A DNA stretch of 64,000 bases from Gibbula magus (Eukaryota; Mollusca; Gastropoda; Trochida; Trochidae), in NCBI GenBank assembly GCA_936450465.1, contig OW388303.1:11191021-11255020 (forward strand), read 5' to 3'. A program made the translations under genes and the position numbers. The notes below the pieces were generated by a model. That model did not search any database and was not told the DNA's origin. It saw only the letters and a program-made list of their open reading frames with translations. Of the stretch, positions 48,780-60,155 are shown in pieces (position 1 is the stretch's first letter; each line of letters opens with the position of its first letter).

Positions 48780-48935
48780 GTCACTTAACATCGAGACATT
48801 TGGAACACTCAGTCAGTACTAATGTTAATCTAGACGCCCTTTAAGCGTGACTCAGTCACATTTGGTAGGAAGCAGTTGTTCATATACACATAACCGTATG
48901 CATGAACTGTTGATGAATGGCAACCGAGGCCATTG
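48780..48935 (+). repeat. Diverged fragment of the duplicon family
   Basis: The block GCGTGACTCAGTCACATTTG, then CAGTTGTTCA, ATAACCGTATGCATGA and GTTGATGAATGGCA, aligns with 11932-12010 in copy A (GCGTGACGAGCTCACATTTG...TGCATGAGGC). Similarity is partial and fades on both sides. Confidence 0.5.
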
Positions 48936-50787
48936 ACTAAACTTAAATTGATCGTTGCTTGATTGTTACACTTGATGTTGACTGGTCACTTGGCAGAACA
49001 GAACAAAAAAGTTTATTTAGATAGATCAGTGACTATAGGTCACAGATCCCCTCGTCATCTTAAAAAATATGTATTCATTCAGAGTATGGAGACCGGACAT
49101 TTCAAAGAAATACAGCAAGAACATCGATTTTTACTTCTAGCTACAATATATCAACAGGCAGTCCTACACAGTGTCGGCGGTCATTGTTGAGACTGATTAG
49201 CAAACGAAGTTATTGACGGTGCTCTGAAATAACGGTCAATTGACATTGAGCCAATTCTGTCCATAAACAATACCCAAACATCCAGATCTTTCTATTCCTA
49301 GCCAAGAAACACTGTGACTAATGACAGTACATACTGTAATTTACTTCCTAATTTAGACATTTATTCCCTTGTCGCATCGCTTCTATATTGGGAGTTATTA
49401 ATGACAATAGAAAATGCAAATCTCTCCTTTATCAACTCTGCGTCAATAACTCTGACGTTGAACTATCGCTTTACCTTTACCCCTCGTTGTCAATGACGTT
49501 TTGTTACGATAATGTTTCGAGGCAATCATTATTCAACATGTCTTGGTTTAATATAACCATGCCAATTTCACAGTTTCATAAAACAATGCGATGAAACATA
49601 AATCTATCACCTCATATAAATGGCCAACCACGACCGTCCAAGAACAAGAATGAACTTTATCCGCTCTAGGACTTCTGTCATACTTGACAATGGAAGTGAT
49701 ACATAGTCAGAATTTACAATTACCACCTAGTCGTATTATCACATTGGTACATACGCTATAAGTTTTTTGTATGTTATATATCAATCTCTATGTGAACACT
49801 ATTCGTTGTTGATTAATAACCTCATTTCTAACTCAGTGAGTTTGTATTCATAACCGAGATTCTGTTGAAAGTAGTTTTGCGTCATATTGACATATGTAGT
49901 GATGTACCGGAAATGAATACAAACGGTGTAATGTTTGCTTTTATTACATGGCTGACTGTCAGTAAATACCATTATGTATCACCCTATAATGTTTGCCTAC
50001 GAACAATATTTTACGTTATTGGCTTTCTGGAGTCAGAGGTGGTGTTCTGTGTAGCGACGTTTCTATAATACATTAGAATATTTCTCAAAATGTCGAGTTA
50101 ACACAATGTGTTAAACAAGGTTCTCACCCATAGAATGTTAACCCATTTTTCTATTGAATAAACTCACGTCATCATACAAAAAACAAGATACTTCAACCCA
50201 TAAATGACAAATACGATGTTTTCAGAACCCAATTTAACTTAACTTGAATTTATTTGTAAAACTTTTCTTGTTCATATGTCTGAAAAAAACACGCGTTTTA
50301 AAAATCGTCGTTTTGAAATGTCCTTAATTAGACGAGATCTGCAGCAGTATTTCTCTTTTGAAAATGTGTTGATGATTCTTTGTTCGTCAGTGTATATATA
50401 CTTAAAATGAAACAACGGTCATCTAAATCTTCAATACTTACTTAACATATTGGAACATAAGCTATGATATATAATGAATATTATAATAACTTTAATACTT
50501 AAAATAGAGTAGTCCGTATCTTTTAATTGAGTTAGATATGATGTGCTGTTACTGGTTTGTAAATATGTTTGACCTGGGATTATTACAGATTTGTCATTTA
50601 TTTTCATCTATGCATCATGACCATAATTAGAACATGCCGCATGGAACCAGTATCAAAACTATTTGTGAACTGGCATCATACATGTAGCCATTGTCAATTA
50701 TGTTTGCTAAATTTAATCACGAGTATGCAAACTTTTGAGCTTAAAAGAGATATTAATTAAAAGATGAGACGAACTGAAGACTGCATA
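48936..50787. other. Non-coding sequence, nothing recognised
   Basis: Short overlapping open frames (48963-49190, 49314-49594, 49865-50068) carry no recognised motifs. Confidence 0.4.
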
Positions 50788-51085
50788 GGCTAGCCTCATA
50801 TAACTCTAAGAACGCCGAGGCTAACTCCATATTAGTTGGGGTATAGATGAAAACCCTATATAATTGAGAACGACGAGGCCAAACCAATATTAGTTGGGGA
50901 TATATAGGCTGCTCTAGGGGTGTTTAGACTCACCAAATATTAGATGGGGTATGGAAGGTAGCCTTATATAACTCTGAGGATGTTGAGGTTAACCAATATT
51001 AGTTAGGGATATAGAGGCTAATATAATCCCAAATAGCTCTTGGGATGTTGAGGCTAACCCTAAATCAGTTTAAGGGTGGAAATGT
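50788..51085 (+). repeat. About 58-bp degenerate tandem repeat, five units
   Basis: Each unit contains AGGCTAACC-AATATTAGTTGGGG-ATATAGAGGCTA and a GGATGTTGAGG-like segment. The AATATTAG word recurs at 50829, 50887, 50937, 50996 and, degenerate, 51062. Indels make the spacing 50 to 65 bases. Confidence 0.85.
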
Positions 51086-51100
51086 TGACCCAATATGAAC

Positions 51101-51547
51101 CAGTCTGATTAAAATCGACGGTTTTCCGTGGAATAAAATTGCAAAATAGTGCACCTACCGGGATACGAACTCATATCGGTAGTAGGTTCCACGCCAAACC
51201 GTCTGAAAACAGCCCGTAGACTCGCGTGTTCGAGCGCAATTCAGGTAGCCAATCAAAAGACGCCCAACAAATGCTTTCGGTGCGAGAAGCTAGGGGCAGA
51301 TAACTCCAAACAGCTATCCTTTGGTTTGTTCCGAATGCTTTCAAAACAGTGACCGTTTAAAAACTACGTTGTGATTGGTCAGCTATTTGACTGGGCTTTG
51401 GCTGTGCTAAACTGGTTCGGAACATGCGCCTATACGGGGTGTTCTCAGACCTTGTGGAGAGGAATCTACAGAACCTGTTCGTATCCCGGTAGATGCATAA
51501 TTCTGCAAATTTTATTCCTCGGAACAAGGTCGATTTTAATCAGACTG
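51101..51547. mobile_element. 447-bp inverted-terminal element with 10-bp target duplication
   Basis: Termini CAGTCTGATTAAAATCGAC and its complement extend, with mismatches, to about 110-bp inverted arms that include ACCGGGATACGAAC. The element is flanked by the exact 10-bp direct repeat CAATATGAAC (51091-51100 and 51548-51557). Long inverted arms with a 9-11-bp target duplication fit Mutator-like (MULE) non-autonomous elements, although the superfamily cannot be proven from one copy. The open frames at 51149-51352 and 51371-51625 lie inside and are not genes. Confidence 0.9.
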
Positions 51548-51557
51548 CAATATGAAC

Positions 51558-52705
51558 CATGTAGCTTCATTCAGACGCGCCTCGTGTCGGACTCTCGAGG
51601 GTACGCTTGTGGTAAGCCCATTTAAACATCTTGATATACTCTTATTATTGAACACACATTAACTGAAGGATTAGATTTGTGATTGACTTAAGAGATGTTT
51701 TGCGGCCAAATCCAGAGGTTTCCGTTATTAATCATTCATGTAGGATGTCTTCATATGGTTATGAGCTTCTCTGATAAATAATGTTTCAAATATTGTTGTT
51801 TTATATTTCAATTGAGCTATCAGAACTTCCTGAACTCCTCTAAACATAAAAGTACGTTATCTTATACGTTATCCAAGTTCATAACATACAATCTATGAAA
51901 AATTACAATGATAAAAATACATTTATAAATAAAGATTTTGTTGATCAAGTTGACTTTGTCTGTTACTATTAATGTCGATAACGCCACTTAACAGTACTAT
52001 TTTAAACCTAAAGATACCATATCTTTACCTTAAATATCGCAAATCATAACACAATGTCTCACAACACTTGATTAATATTATAAATTTAGATTAAGTTACT
52101 TTTGCCGGTTTCTATTACGGTTCATCAATAGATCTCTTATCCAGCTATATTACAAGTGAAACACATGATGGCGATAATATTAACTTTCGTTTATTTTGGA
52201 GGGTGGTTATCAAAGTTATTGGCTCATCTTGACCTTATCTACCGTCCCTAATCTGGACAACAACACAATGCTTAGCTCAACAACTGATGGTTCCTTTTAT
52301 ACAATCTTCGCTAGGATGGACACCAGTTAGGAGACAAACATAATGTGTTTATAAATAGGAGCAATGTTAGAGTGAAGTGAACTAACTTTAACATACCCTG
52401 GTTCATCCTTCAAGTTCCTTTATCTTTAGAATATCCATCTTGAGACATCTTCCCTTCTTGTGTCTTCATGGAGGAAAATGTGAATGATAGTTTTGGAAAA
52501 CAGTAAGTAAATAATTACAAATGAACAATGTACGGGATGTTGTTGGGAGTCACATATGTAAAACGTAATTTTAGAAAGAAACACATATCTTAAACGTTAC
52601 CAGTGGTGTCTTTTGCAGTACATAATGTTTCCAACAAATATTGTTTGAATACTTGCCTGTTCAGTGTAGTGACAATATAAAGGGGAACTTCGTGATTGTG
52701 ATGAC
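51558..52705. other. Non-coding sequence, nothing recognised
   Basis: No gene or element was recognised. Confidence 0.4.
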
Positions 52706-52955
52706 CGGCCAGTGTACAACTTCCCAATGCAAGGCATAACTCTTGCCAGTCTCCATTACTGGCTGATTTAGGCCTTGCAGTATTTCCTTAAGAAATCTGT
52801 GTTCAGAAATCCAGGCCCGCTATGCATTTCCAGTGCAGCGATTCACTGCCTCGACACAAGAAAGCTAGGGAAATACCGCAAGGGTTAAATCAGCCAGTAA
52901 TGCAGACTGGCAAGAGTTATGTCTTGCGTTTGGAAGTTGGCCAGTGTATCGCGGC
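52706..52955. mobile_element. Foldback element, about 80-bp arms
   Basis: The arms (about 52712-52790 and 52868-52942) share CATAACTCTTGCCAGTCT and CATTACTGGCTGATTTA around a loop of about 75 bases. Related GGCTGATTT/GCCTTG words at 13.31 kb, 22.38 kb and 54.42 kb suggest an old MITE family. The minus-strand frame at 52865-53053 overlaps one arm and is not a gene. Confidence 0.82.
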
Positions 52956-53132
52956 TGGCAAGTTGCGCGACAATTTGTCAAACGTAATTTAGAAAAGTTA
53001 TTTGTGACATAAACTGATGAGCTAAAGAAACTAGATCTACTTTGCAGAGTCAAATACTAAATACTGCCACCGGGGAAATGTTGGTTTCAATGTCGCTGAG
53101 AAGAATTTAGTATTCAACATTTCATTTACCAG

Positions 53133-53200
53133 GGTAGGGGGCGGTTAGCGCGGATCAAGAGGTCCGAGGTTCGAATCCCACCAGGGCCAAGGCAACTTTG
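53133..53200 (+). repeat. tRNA-derived SINE head
   Basis: GGCGGTTAGCGCGG fits an A-box and GGTTCGAATCC (53168-53178) is a perfect RNA polymerase III B-box. The distance between them is shorter than in a functional tRNA and pairing is incomplete, so this is a SINE or tRNA relic rather than a tRNA gene. Following sequence to about 53360 is relatively CG-rich and may be the SINE body. Confidence 0.6.
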
Positions 53201-53422
53201 TCTGCAGTAGAGAACTGTTCTACACGCAGTTAGGTTTGGGTGCAATGCTCCACTGAATTTCAGCGTAGTACAACCCTAGTTCGATGCTCTCAGGTTTCAC
53301 CACAGTGCATAGCAACATGGCGTTGCGGGCTTTCTCCCAGCCGCGATATAGGTGGACTTCTCTTGAAAGAAACTCACCTCATTAGGGTAATATTATGATA
53401 TTTCTGTTTAAACACAGATGGG

Positions 53423-53812
53423 GTTTTTCTCTTCCAACAGAGATAACACTCTACACATTTTCGATCTTAATAACTGTTCTATTATGGCCATATTTCTCAT
53501 TTCTAACAAAATATCCTTTCTGGGACAAAGGGTACCACGTATCACATTCCTGCTTTTTACCCGATGAAATCTCATCTTAAATCGACTACATCTAGGCGAT
53601 ACTTCAAAGATCTAAGCATTTGACTGAAAAGGGGCTGTCTAATTAGCATATGTCTTTTGAATATGTCTGATATAAATACTACACAAACTATTTTCAGTTT
53701 TTGTTTTTTGTTTGATCTTTTTTATTTATCAGCATGTGTCTAGCCGAGAACATAGCGCTAATAGAACAAAGGTTACAATTAAAAGAGAGTAAATTCTGTG
53801 GGAATAGAATGA
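53423..53812. mobile_element. 8-bp-TSD inverted-terminal element, older copy
   Basis: The left end TTTTTCTCTTCCAACAGAGA and the right end TTCTGTGGGAATAGAATGA match the termini of 58696-59270. The interior shares ACTTCAAAGATCTA, CATTAGCATATGT-like and GAATATGT words in the same order. It is flanked by CAGATGGG (53415-53422) and CAGATCGG (53813-53820), an 8-bp direct repeat with one mismatch. The open frame at 53395-53580 overlaps it and is not a gene. Confidence 0.82.
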
Positions 53813-54917
53813 CAGATCGGGTGATGAAATCACTATTTTTTTTTAAATGTTTTGGACACACGATTTTGCATGAAAGTTAAACATAGATAACATATGAGAA
53901 CTACTTTCAACACTATATACAATCTGGGATTCCGTCAGTGACGTCAGTGATACGTTTCATAGCAAATTTTATTCATTAACTCGTTTCATTAAAATGTTAG
54001 ATCGTTTAGTATCGTCTCCAATAGATGCTACGTCAAACAAGTAGCTGAACAAAATAGGAAATCTGACGCCTGTTGTTCTAATAATTCAAATACGACACGT
54101 GTCCCCGTCTTAATAGAGACCCTATATTGAAAGTATTCTCAGCTCACTCTCAGAGAAGTCATACAGCTATTAGCTATTTCGCTGTGTTTGTGTGGTATGG
54201 CTTCCTCCGATCTGACGAGATGTGTAGGCTGTAGTCACATGGATGTCTCTTATGTTTACTTTGTGTGATGAACGCTGACAACGTTCCTGTCCACCAAGCC
54301 TGTAAAAGTCTCACAAAACACAACCATCTACGGAAGTGGCTGATTGGCCTTGTTCAAACTGCAGTTAGATCGACTTGCATTTACATAGCGTCCCCCTCAA
54401 AGCAGAACTCGCATCAGTCTCAGTCACTGGCTAATTTGAGCCTTGCAACATGTCGTCACTTTTCTGTTCCAGAGTGTTCTGATTGCAGTACAACGTCAAG
54501 GTGCTACGTGAGCACAGTAAAACTTACCCGCGGAAATCTCGTATTCATTCTCTGTCTGCTACTTCGCTTTAATTATGTATGTGGGCGACAACAGAATACT
54601 AAACTTTCATAATGTAATACCATTTTATTAAACTCGTGAATTATTTCAATTTATATCAAACTCGCGTTCGCTCCTCAACACCAAACATTACCTCGTTTAA
54701 TAAAAATGGTATACTTACATGAAATAATGCTTAATATTCACTATGTGATATAGTACTAAACATGTCCACCCCAATCTCTATGAAATTCATTTTCTTTCAA
54801 GTTCGGTTGATGAATGACTGAAAAGGATTCAAACATCGATTATGCAAATAACATCAGAAATAACTAGTATTTGAGAAACGAAATTGATCTGTCTTTAAAA
54901 AAGCGTTTGTTTACATA
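53813..54917. other. Non-coding sequence before the Tc1 element
   Basis: The 115-residue frame at 54265-54612 has no recognised domain, and part of it (near 54415-54450) resembles an arm of the 52.7-kb foldback family. One TGACGTCA lies at 53939-53946. Confidence 0.4.
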
Positions 54918-56558
54918 CACTCATGGCAAAAATGGTTGTCACCCCCAGACTGAGAACGCTACGTCAAGTTTAACTGAGTGTGGACAAATAATCAAACATG
55001 CAATAACTGTCAGAATGATTTGTGTGATTGGGAAAAACATTCGTAAAACATACCAGCTTGTATTTTGGTCTTGTGCTGGCCAATTTAAGAAATTCTATCA
55101 GGATATGTATGGTCCCTGTGAAAAAGGGCAATTTTTTACAGTATCCATATAGTATCAATTGGATGGGTATCAATAAAACAAATTACATTTTCAAGTTCAA
55201 TTGTCGGTTTTATTTCATTCTGCAGTCATGTATGAGTATATTTACAAGCCTAATATCGGGTAGCACCGCCTCTGGAATTTTCAAGGGCGATAATTCGGGC
55301 AGGCATACTGTCTATCAGTGTGTTGATGTTTGCAACAGCCAAATTGTTCCATTCATTCACAAGAGCAGCCCGCAATTGCTGTAAATTTGCAGGAGCAGGG
55401 TCCAGTCTTCTAATTGCACGGTCAAGCTGATCCCAAGCATGTTCTATCGGATTCATATCCGGACTTTTTGAAGGCCAGGGCAATCTTGTTACTCCTTGTG
55501 CCTGAATGAAAGCGTTCACTGTACGTGCACGATGGGCTGGTGCATTATCGTCCTGCAACAGGAAGTTGTTGCCATACACTCTTCTTGCATGTGGGAGGCA
55601 AACGGTTTCAAGAAGACGTCTGTACGACCTCTGGTTGACGTTTCCTTGAAGGACGACAAGATCCGTTTTACCGTTATGGTGTATTCCTGCCCATACGTGT
55701 ACAGAACCGCCACCGTGGGCAACCTGATGCTGCAGACAGTCGTCATTGAACCTTTCCCCACGTAAACGTCGCACTCTCATTCTCCTGTCCACCTTATGCA
55801 GTAGGAAACGAGACTCATCAGTAAATATGACGTGACGCCAATGTCCAAGTTGGATTCTGCGGTGCTGCTGCGCCCAAGCAAGCCGTGCCCTGCGGTGGAC
55901 CAGTGTCCAGAATGGTTTGATGGCAGGTCTTCTTGCCTTATATCCATGCTGGAGCAACCTGTTCACTACAGTTCTCCGGCAAATGGGCGTATTAATATGA
56001 GCCCCCCATCTCTGTGCAAGAGTCAAAGACGAAAGACGTCTATGACGTCGGGTCAAACGAAGAAGAATTCTATCCTGACGAACCGTAGTTTTCTTGGGAC
56101 GGCCTGAAGACTTATTCGGAACAACATTTCCCTGTATGGCGTGCAGTCTTTTAATCCTTTGAACAGTTCTAACACTGACGTTACATGCTGCAGCAATGAC
56201 ACGATTCGAAGCGCCACCACGACTCATGCCAATGATTTCATGTCTGATTCCTGGTGGAGTGGGACCAGGCATGGTCTATGCTTTTCAGAAACTATAGTCG
56301 TGAAGCTGTATCTTATGAAAGAGGTCTATAGTAATCGATGGAAATGACAAACCTAAGGAGACAAATTTCAATCATTTCAATGAAATGCACGTGGTCTACA
56401 TGAAACCGCTGAATCTGTTCATTGTAAAGTGTGAGTTAATGTAACTTCATGCCTGTAATGACATTTCCATGGAAAACCAACATTGCCATGCATACAATGT
56501 GATATAAACTCCAATTTAATTAAATATTAGGGGGTGACAACCATTTTTGCCATGAGTG
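54918..56558 (-). mobile_element. Complete Tc1-like transposon, apparently intact
   Basis: A 1,641-base element is bounded by TA dinucleotides (54916-54917 and 56559-56560). Perfect 29-bp terminal inverted repeats (54918-54946 and 56530-56558) begin CACTCATGGCAAAAATGG. It contains a single uninterrupted transposase gene on the minus strand with about 257 bases of leader and 300 bases of trailer. It is noticeably richer in GC than its surroundings. Identical termini and an open frame make it the youngest full-length element in the window. Confidence 0.96.
55250..56272 (-). CDS. Tc1-like DD34E transposase
   Basis: A complete 340-residue protein, the usual size for the family. The N-terminal paired-type DNA-binding region has a helix-turn-helix at about 18-42 (ASNRVIAAACNVSVRTVQRI) and a GRPKK linker (57-61), followed by a second helical domain to about 115. 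The catalytic domain has D152 (FTDESRF), D242 (LQDDNAPAH) and E277 (NPIEHAWDQ). Exactly 34 residues separate the second D and the E, giving DD34E. The protein would bind the 29-bp termini, cut the element out and reinsert it at TA. No stop, frameshift or missing key residue was seen. It opens with MPGPTPPG, and the start lies 257 bases inside the right terminus. Confidence 0.97.
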   Translation of the reverse strand: MPGPTPPGIRHEIIGMSRGGASNRVIAAACNVSVRTVQRIKRLHAIQGNVVPNKSSGRPKKTTVRQDRILLRLTRRHRRLSSLTLAQRWGAHINTPICRRTVVNRLLQHGYKARRPAIKPFWTLVHRRARLAWAQQHRRIQLGHWRHVIFTDESRFLLHKVDRRMRVRRLRGERFNDDCLQHQVAHGGGSVHVWAGIHHNGKTDLVVLQGNVNQRSYRRLLETVCLPHARRVYGNNFLLQDDNAPAHRARTVNAFIQAQGVTRLPWPSKSPDMNPIEHAWDQLDRAIRRLDPAPANLQQLRAALVNEWNNLAVANINTLIDSMPARIIALENSRGGATRY

Positions 56559-56685
56559 TATGGTCCCCACAAATCACATCATGTATTTATGATTATGAGA
56601 GGTTGACATCATGCTATGCTGAACATATTTTTTTTGACATCATGTTCATGTTTTTGAAAATCCAAATATAGAGGATATTATATGA

Positions 56686-56805
56686 GTGTCTATGTCATAC
56701 TATGTTTACGACACGAGTGCCTGAATATTAGTATTTCCCGAGCGAGAGCGGGGGATATACCGATGTTCAGGCACGAGTGTCGTAAACATAGTATGGCATA
56801 GACAC
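56686..56805. repeat. Foldback with about 38-bp arms next to the Tc1 element
   Basis: The left arm GTGTCTATGTCATACTATG...GTGCCTGAA and the right arm TTCAGGCACGAGTG...CATAGACAC pair with very few mismatches around a 40-base CG-containing loop (GAGCGAGAGCGGGGG). It starts 126 bases beyond the Tc1 right end. Confidence 0.9.
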
Positions 56806-58687
56806 GAATAAAATATTCTGTTTATTACCGAAGTCGTGAAATTAATGAAAACACGCTAAAATCCACTTTCAACCATAGGCTGGTGACCCGCCGTCGCGCA
56901 TTTAAAGGAAATGAGTTTTTTTAATGTTGAAAATATGATTTGCGTCGAAGTTGTGTTAAGTTCAGTATCTTTCATATCATAACTTTCACATATTCAAATA
57001 CAAATAAGAAAGTATTCTAAAGGCAAATATGTACTTTCCTTATGGTGTGTATGATTGTGGGTGTGTGTGATCTTATGCGGGCGGGGTCAATGATTGTTAT
57101 CGCACATTATTTGATGTAAAAGAAATGTACAAGAAGACAATAACAAATACTAATTATTTTCTCCCTTTTTTTGGATTGCAGTACAAGCAAAATTGAGTTC
57201 ATAAAACTCGACATATGTAATCAGTCATTCACTTTGCTGAGAAATATTTACCCATCAATAATGCAGGATTACGGAGATGTCTTACAAAACTAGCCTGTAT
57301 TATTCATGGTATTAGTATGAATACTTACATTTGTATGGATATAAAAAATCAGAACTTCATACATGTATTCATATTGTAAAGCACAGTTTTAAGATGAACT
57401 ACATGTCATTCTGGTATATTCAGCATATACAAACTTGCGATTTAAACATCTTCCATCATATTGCCATCACCATCCATGATCCATCTTCAAACTGATTTAC
57501 CTGTTAACTATTGTTGATTATGATAACCTATTCAAACTTTGTATTTTCTTAGATAAGAACTAAAATGAATGCATTGTATACAATTGAAACGAATGTTGTT
57601 GGCACCGTAATTTCTTGTCATATATTTTACACATGTTGTTCTGTACTGCCTTATGACCATATATACGGAATAAATTATGTTGTTTTGATAGTCAGTCATA
57701 GAGTTACTTCAACCTACCCGTTCGAACTCTAATATACATTGTAGGCTATTCGAGTGTTGCAGGACGATTGGGTCATTTTACGTGCGCAACCTTTCACTTT
57801 GAGGTGTTGTGAAATAGGGGTAAGTGCATTAAATTACTATACGGTGTGGGATAATGCTACATTGACATGGGAAATGCCATGTTCGTGGAAGCAGCGTTAA
57901 AGCACACCTTACATAAACAATTCCCTCAATCTGAGTCCTGACTCTTGATAATATAGATTTGCCATGGTTATTAAATTCACAGCGTCAACACATCTGTAAA
58001 GAAGATGGTGAGAACGTGTCTGCTTTGCTCTACGTCTTTGTTAAATTTGACAAAATATACATTTATTGTCTTGTTCAAAGGGATATCTGTTATATAAAAA
58101 AAAAACAAATGGACGGTTTCCCCTGAGGATACAGTGCGTGGTATATACGCTGAGGTACAAAATAAAGTACACATCTCAGTTGGTTTTATCATATGTATGA
58201 TTTTCAATTACAAATAAATTAGGTTTTCGACGTCGTACTGTAAAACTGAAACGTGCAGGCATTTAGTCATCAATCAAGGAATACTATAAGTGTTGCTTTT
58301 TTTATAAATTTGTATGAAAAAAATATATTTTGAGTTTTTTCAAAATTATTTTGGATAAATCACAACTGTTCATCTACATATAAAGCATCTTCTTTGTGAC
58401 AATTAGTAAATGTGCCTCGTTCTGCACACATTTACAACATTATAAACATGCTAGGGGTCATATTGGTGTAGATTTCATTTCTTGCCCCTGTCTACATTAA
58501 ACAAGATTTAATATTGAATTAATCCAAACTAATTGAGGTGTGTACCTTCTTTTGAATTTCAGTTTATGTTCCGTGCAATCTAAGAATGATCCCAATCTCT
58601 CACAAAATTACAAAATGTGTTTCCCATTGTCAGTGTAAATTTTGTGTGTAGAATATATAGGTGCATACTGCCAAAAAGTGACCCTTA
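56806..58687. other. Non-coding sequence, nothing recognised
   Basis: No gene or repeat was recognised. Confidence 0.4.
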
Positions 58688-58695
58688 GGTTGTCT

Positions 58696-59270
58696 CATTC
58701 TCTTCCCACAGAGGTTACTTCTTTCAGATTTCCGATCCTAACCTCTGTGGTTTTACGCTTGAAAACGAGAGCAGAATCACAACCCCTGGCGGCGGAAAGC
58801 GGTATTCATACTGTTACCCTGCTTCTGAACCAATGAAAACTCATCCTTCAGTGGCCAGTCGACCAAGTGACTTCAAAGATCTAGGCATTTTACTCTTAAG
58901 GGTCTTGCTCATTAGCATATGTCCTTCGAATATGTTTAATGTAAATAACACAAATGAACTATTTTTGGTATCTGTGTCTGGTTTGGTCTTCTTTATTTAT
59001 AAGCATCTTTGTGATCAATAGTTTTTCACAAAATCAAATAGCATATTTCGAGGAAAACAAATTAAACGAAAAAACGTTTGTCTTACGTTTATTTTATCAT
59101 TATGACGTATCCTTGGCAAATGCCACTTTTACAACCGCGTCGCTGATTGCCCAACTAGATTCAATTGCAACCAATCAGGACACTCCCTTTCTGCCCTCGA
59201 TTTCAAGCGTAAAACAACAGAGGGTAGGATCGGAAATCTGAAGGGAGTAACCTCTGTGGGAAGAGAATGA
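58696..59270. mobile_element. 575-bp inverted-terminal element with perfect 8-bp TSD
   Basis: About 80-bp inverted termini start CATTCTCTTCCCACAGAGG and extend through TCAGATTTCCGATCCTA and TTTTACGCTTGAAA. They are flanked by GGTTGTCT on both sides (58688-58695 and 59271-59278). It is non-coding; the open frames within it are shadows. Related to the older copy at 53423-53812. An 8-bp target duplication fits hAT, P or Merlin-type transposases; the termini do not show the usual hAT CAGNG end. Confidence 0.9.
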
Positions 59271-59278
59271 GGTTGTCT

Positions 59279-60080
59279 TGAAATAATTTGAGACGTCTTT
59301 GATCCTGGATTCCTGGACAAACCGGATTTGTTTGATTATTCAGAAGTCATATTATTGCAAAGTATTTAAATTACTTACCTCATCTTACCTCATTTCGATA
59401 TTTTGGAAAAACTTTGAGCATTGTTTCTGCATGTTCTTTCATGAGTCAGAGATATTAGTTTCTCATTACATCGATATTAGAAGTTTTGTCATCTTTTATA
59501 GGCTCTTCTTGCTTTTGTTATGGTAATAATTGGTATTTTCAACAAGTATAAAATCAAACCGCGTATCTGTTTTCAGTTGCCTAACTGCAAAAAATCATCA
59601 AAGAATGTCATTAATTAATTCGGGATCTCCATTTCAAAGAAATAATACCTGGTGTATAGTTACATCTTGATGCATGAAGGAAATGTGTCCATTTCTGAAT
59701 GGCATTTGTTTCACTAAAACCCATATTGGCCCACAAGAACATGAAAGAACGTTCATTGGTTTGGCAGAAGGAGGTTCATTTATCACATGACAAGAAGAAT
59801 TATCGACGGAAGTCATGGCTTCCCCCTACGCTCCAAGAAACATCAAACCCACTGGAAACAAGATTGGAATACCAACTTCTATAAAGCCTTCTGACCAGTG
59901 TTGTTTTTATCAATCAAGTATTTAACCTCTCTCGTGTTTGTATTGGAAATTCACATTGTACACCAACTCATGCTTGTTTAATTCTTATGGTAAAACTTAC
60001 TCATTATTACAATCTCCTTGACTCCTTGAGTTTTTTAACATTATGTTTAAATGTATCCAGTCTTATACCCCACATTATAC
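59279..60080. other. Non-coding sequence, nothing recognised
   Basis: Short AT-rich open frames without motifs. Confidence 0.4.
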
Positions 60081-60081
60081 G

Positions 60082-60155
60082 TGAATGAGTGAGCATTGCT
60101 CCTAAACGGGGTGTTTTACATAGTGTAGAAGTTGTCATCCAGAAAATATGTTTTC
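60082..60155 (+). mobile_element. Decayed Penelope-type terminal block
   Basis: GAGTGAGCATTGCTCCTAAA, GGGGTGTTTTACATAGTG and GAAGTTGTCATCCAGAAAAT align in order with the 22.85-kb terminal block (GAGTATGTACTCCGAAAC ... AAGTTGTTATCCAGAAAATC). It is a solitary end. Confidence 0.62.

Noticed and set aside
53133..53200. Possible tRNA gene
   Set aside because: Good B-box, but A-to-B spacing and stem pairing are wrong for a functional tRNA; treated as a SINE head.
54265..54612. 115-codon open frame
   Set aside because: No domain recognised, and it overlaps a decayed foldback arm.
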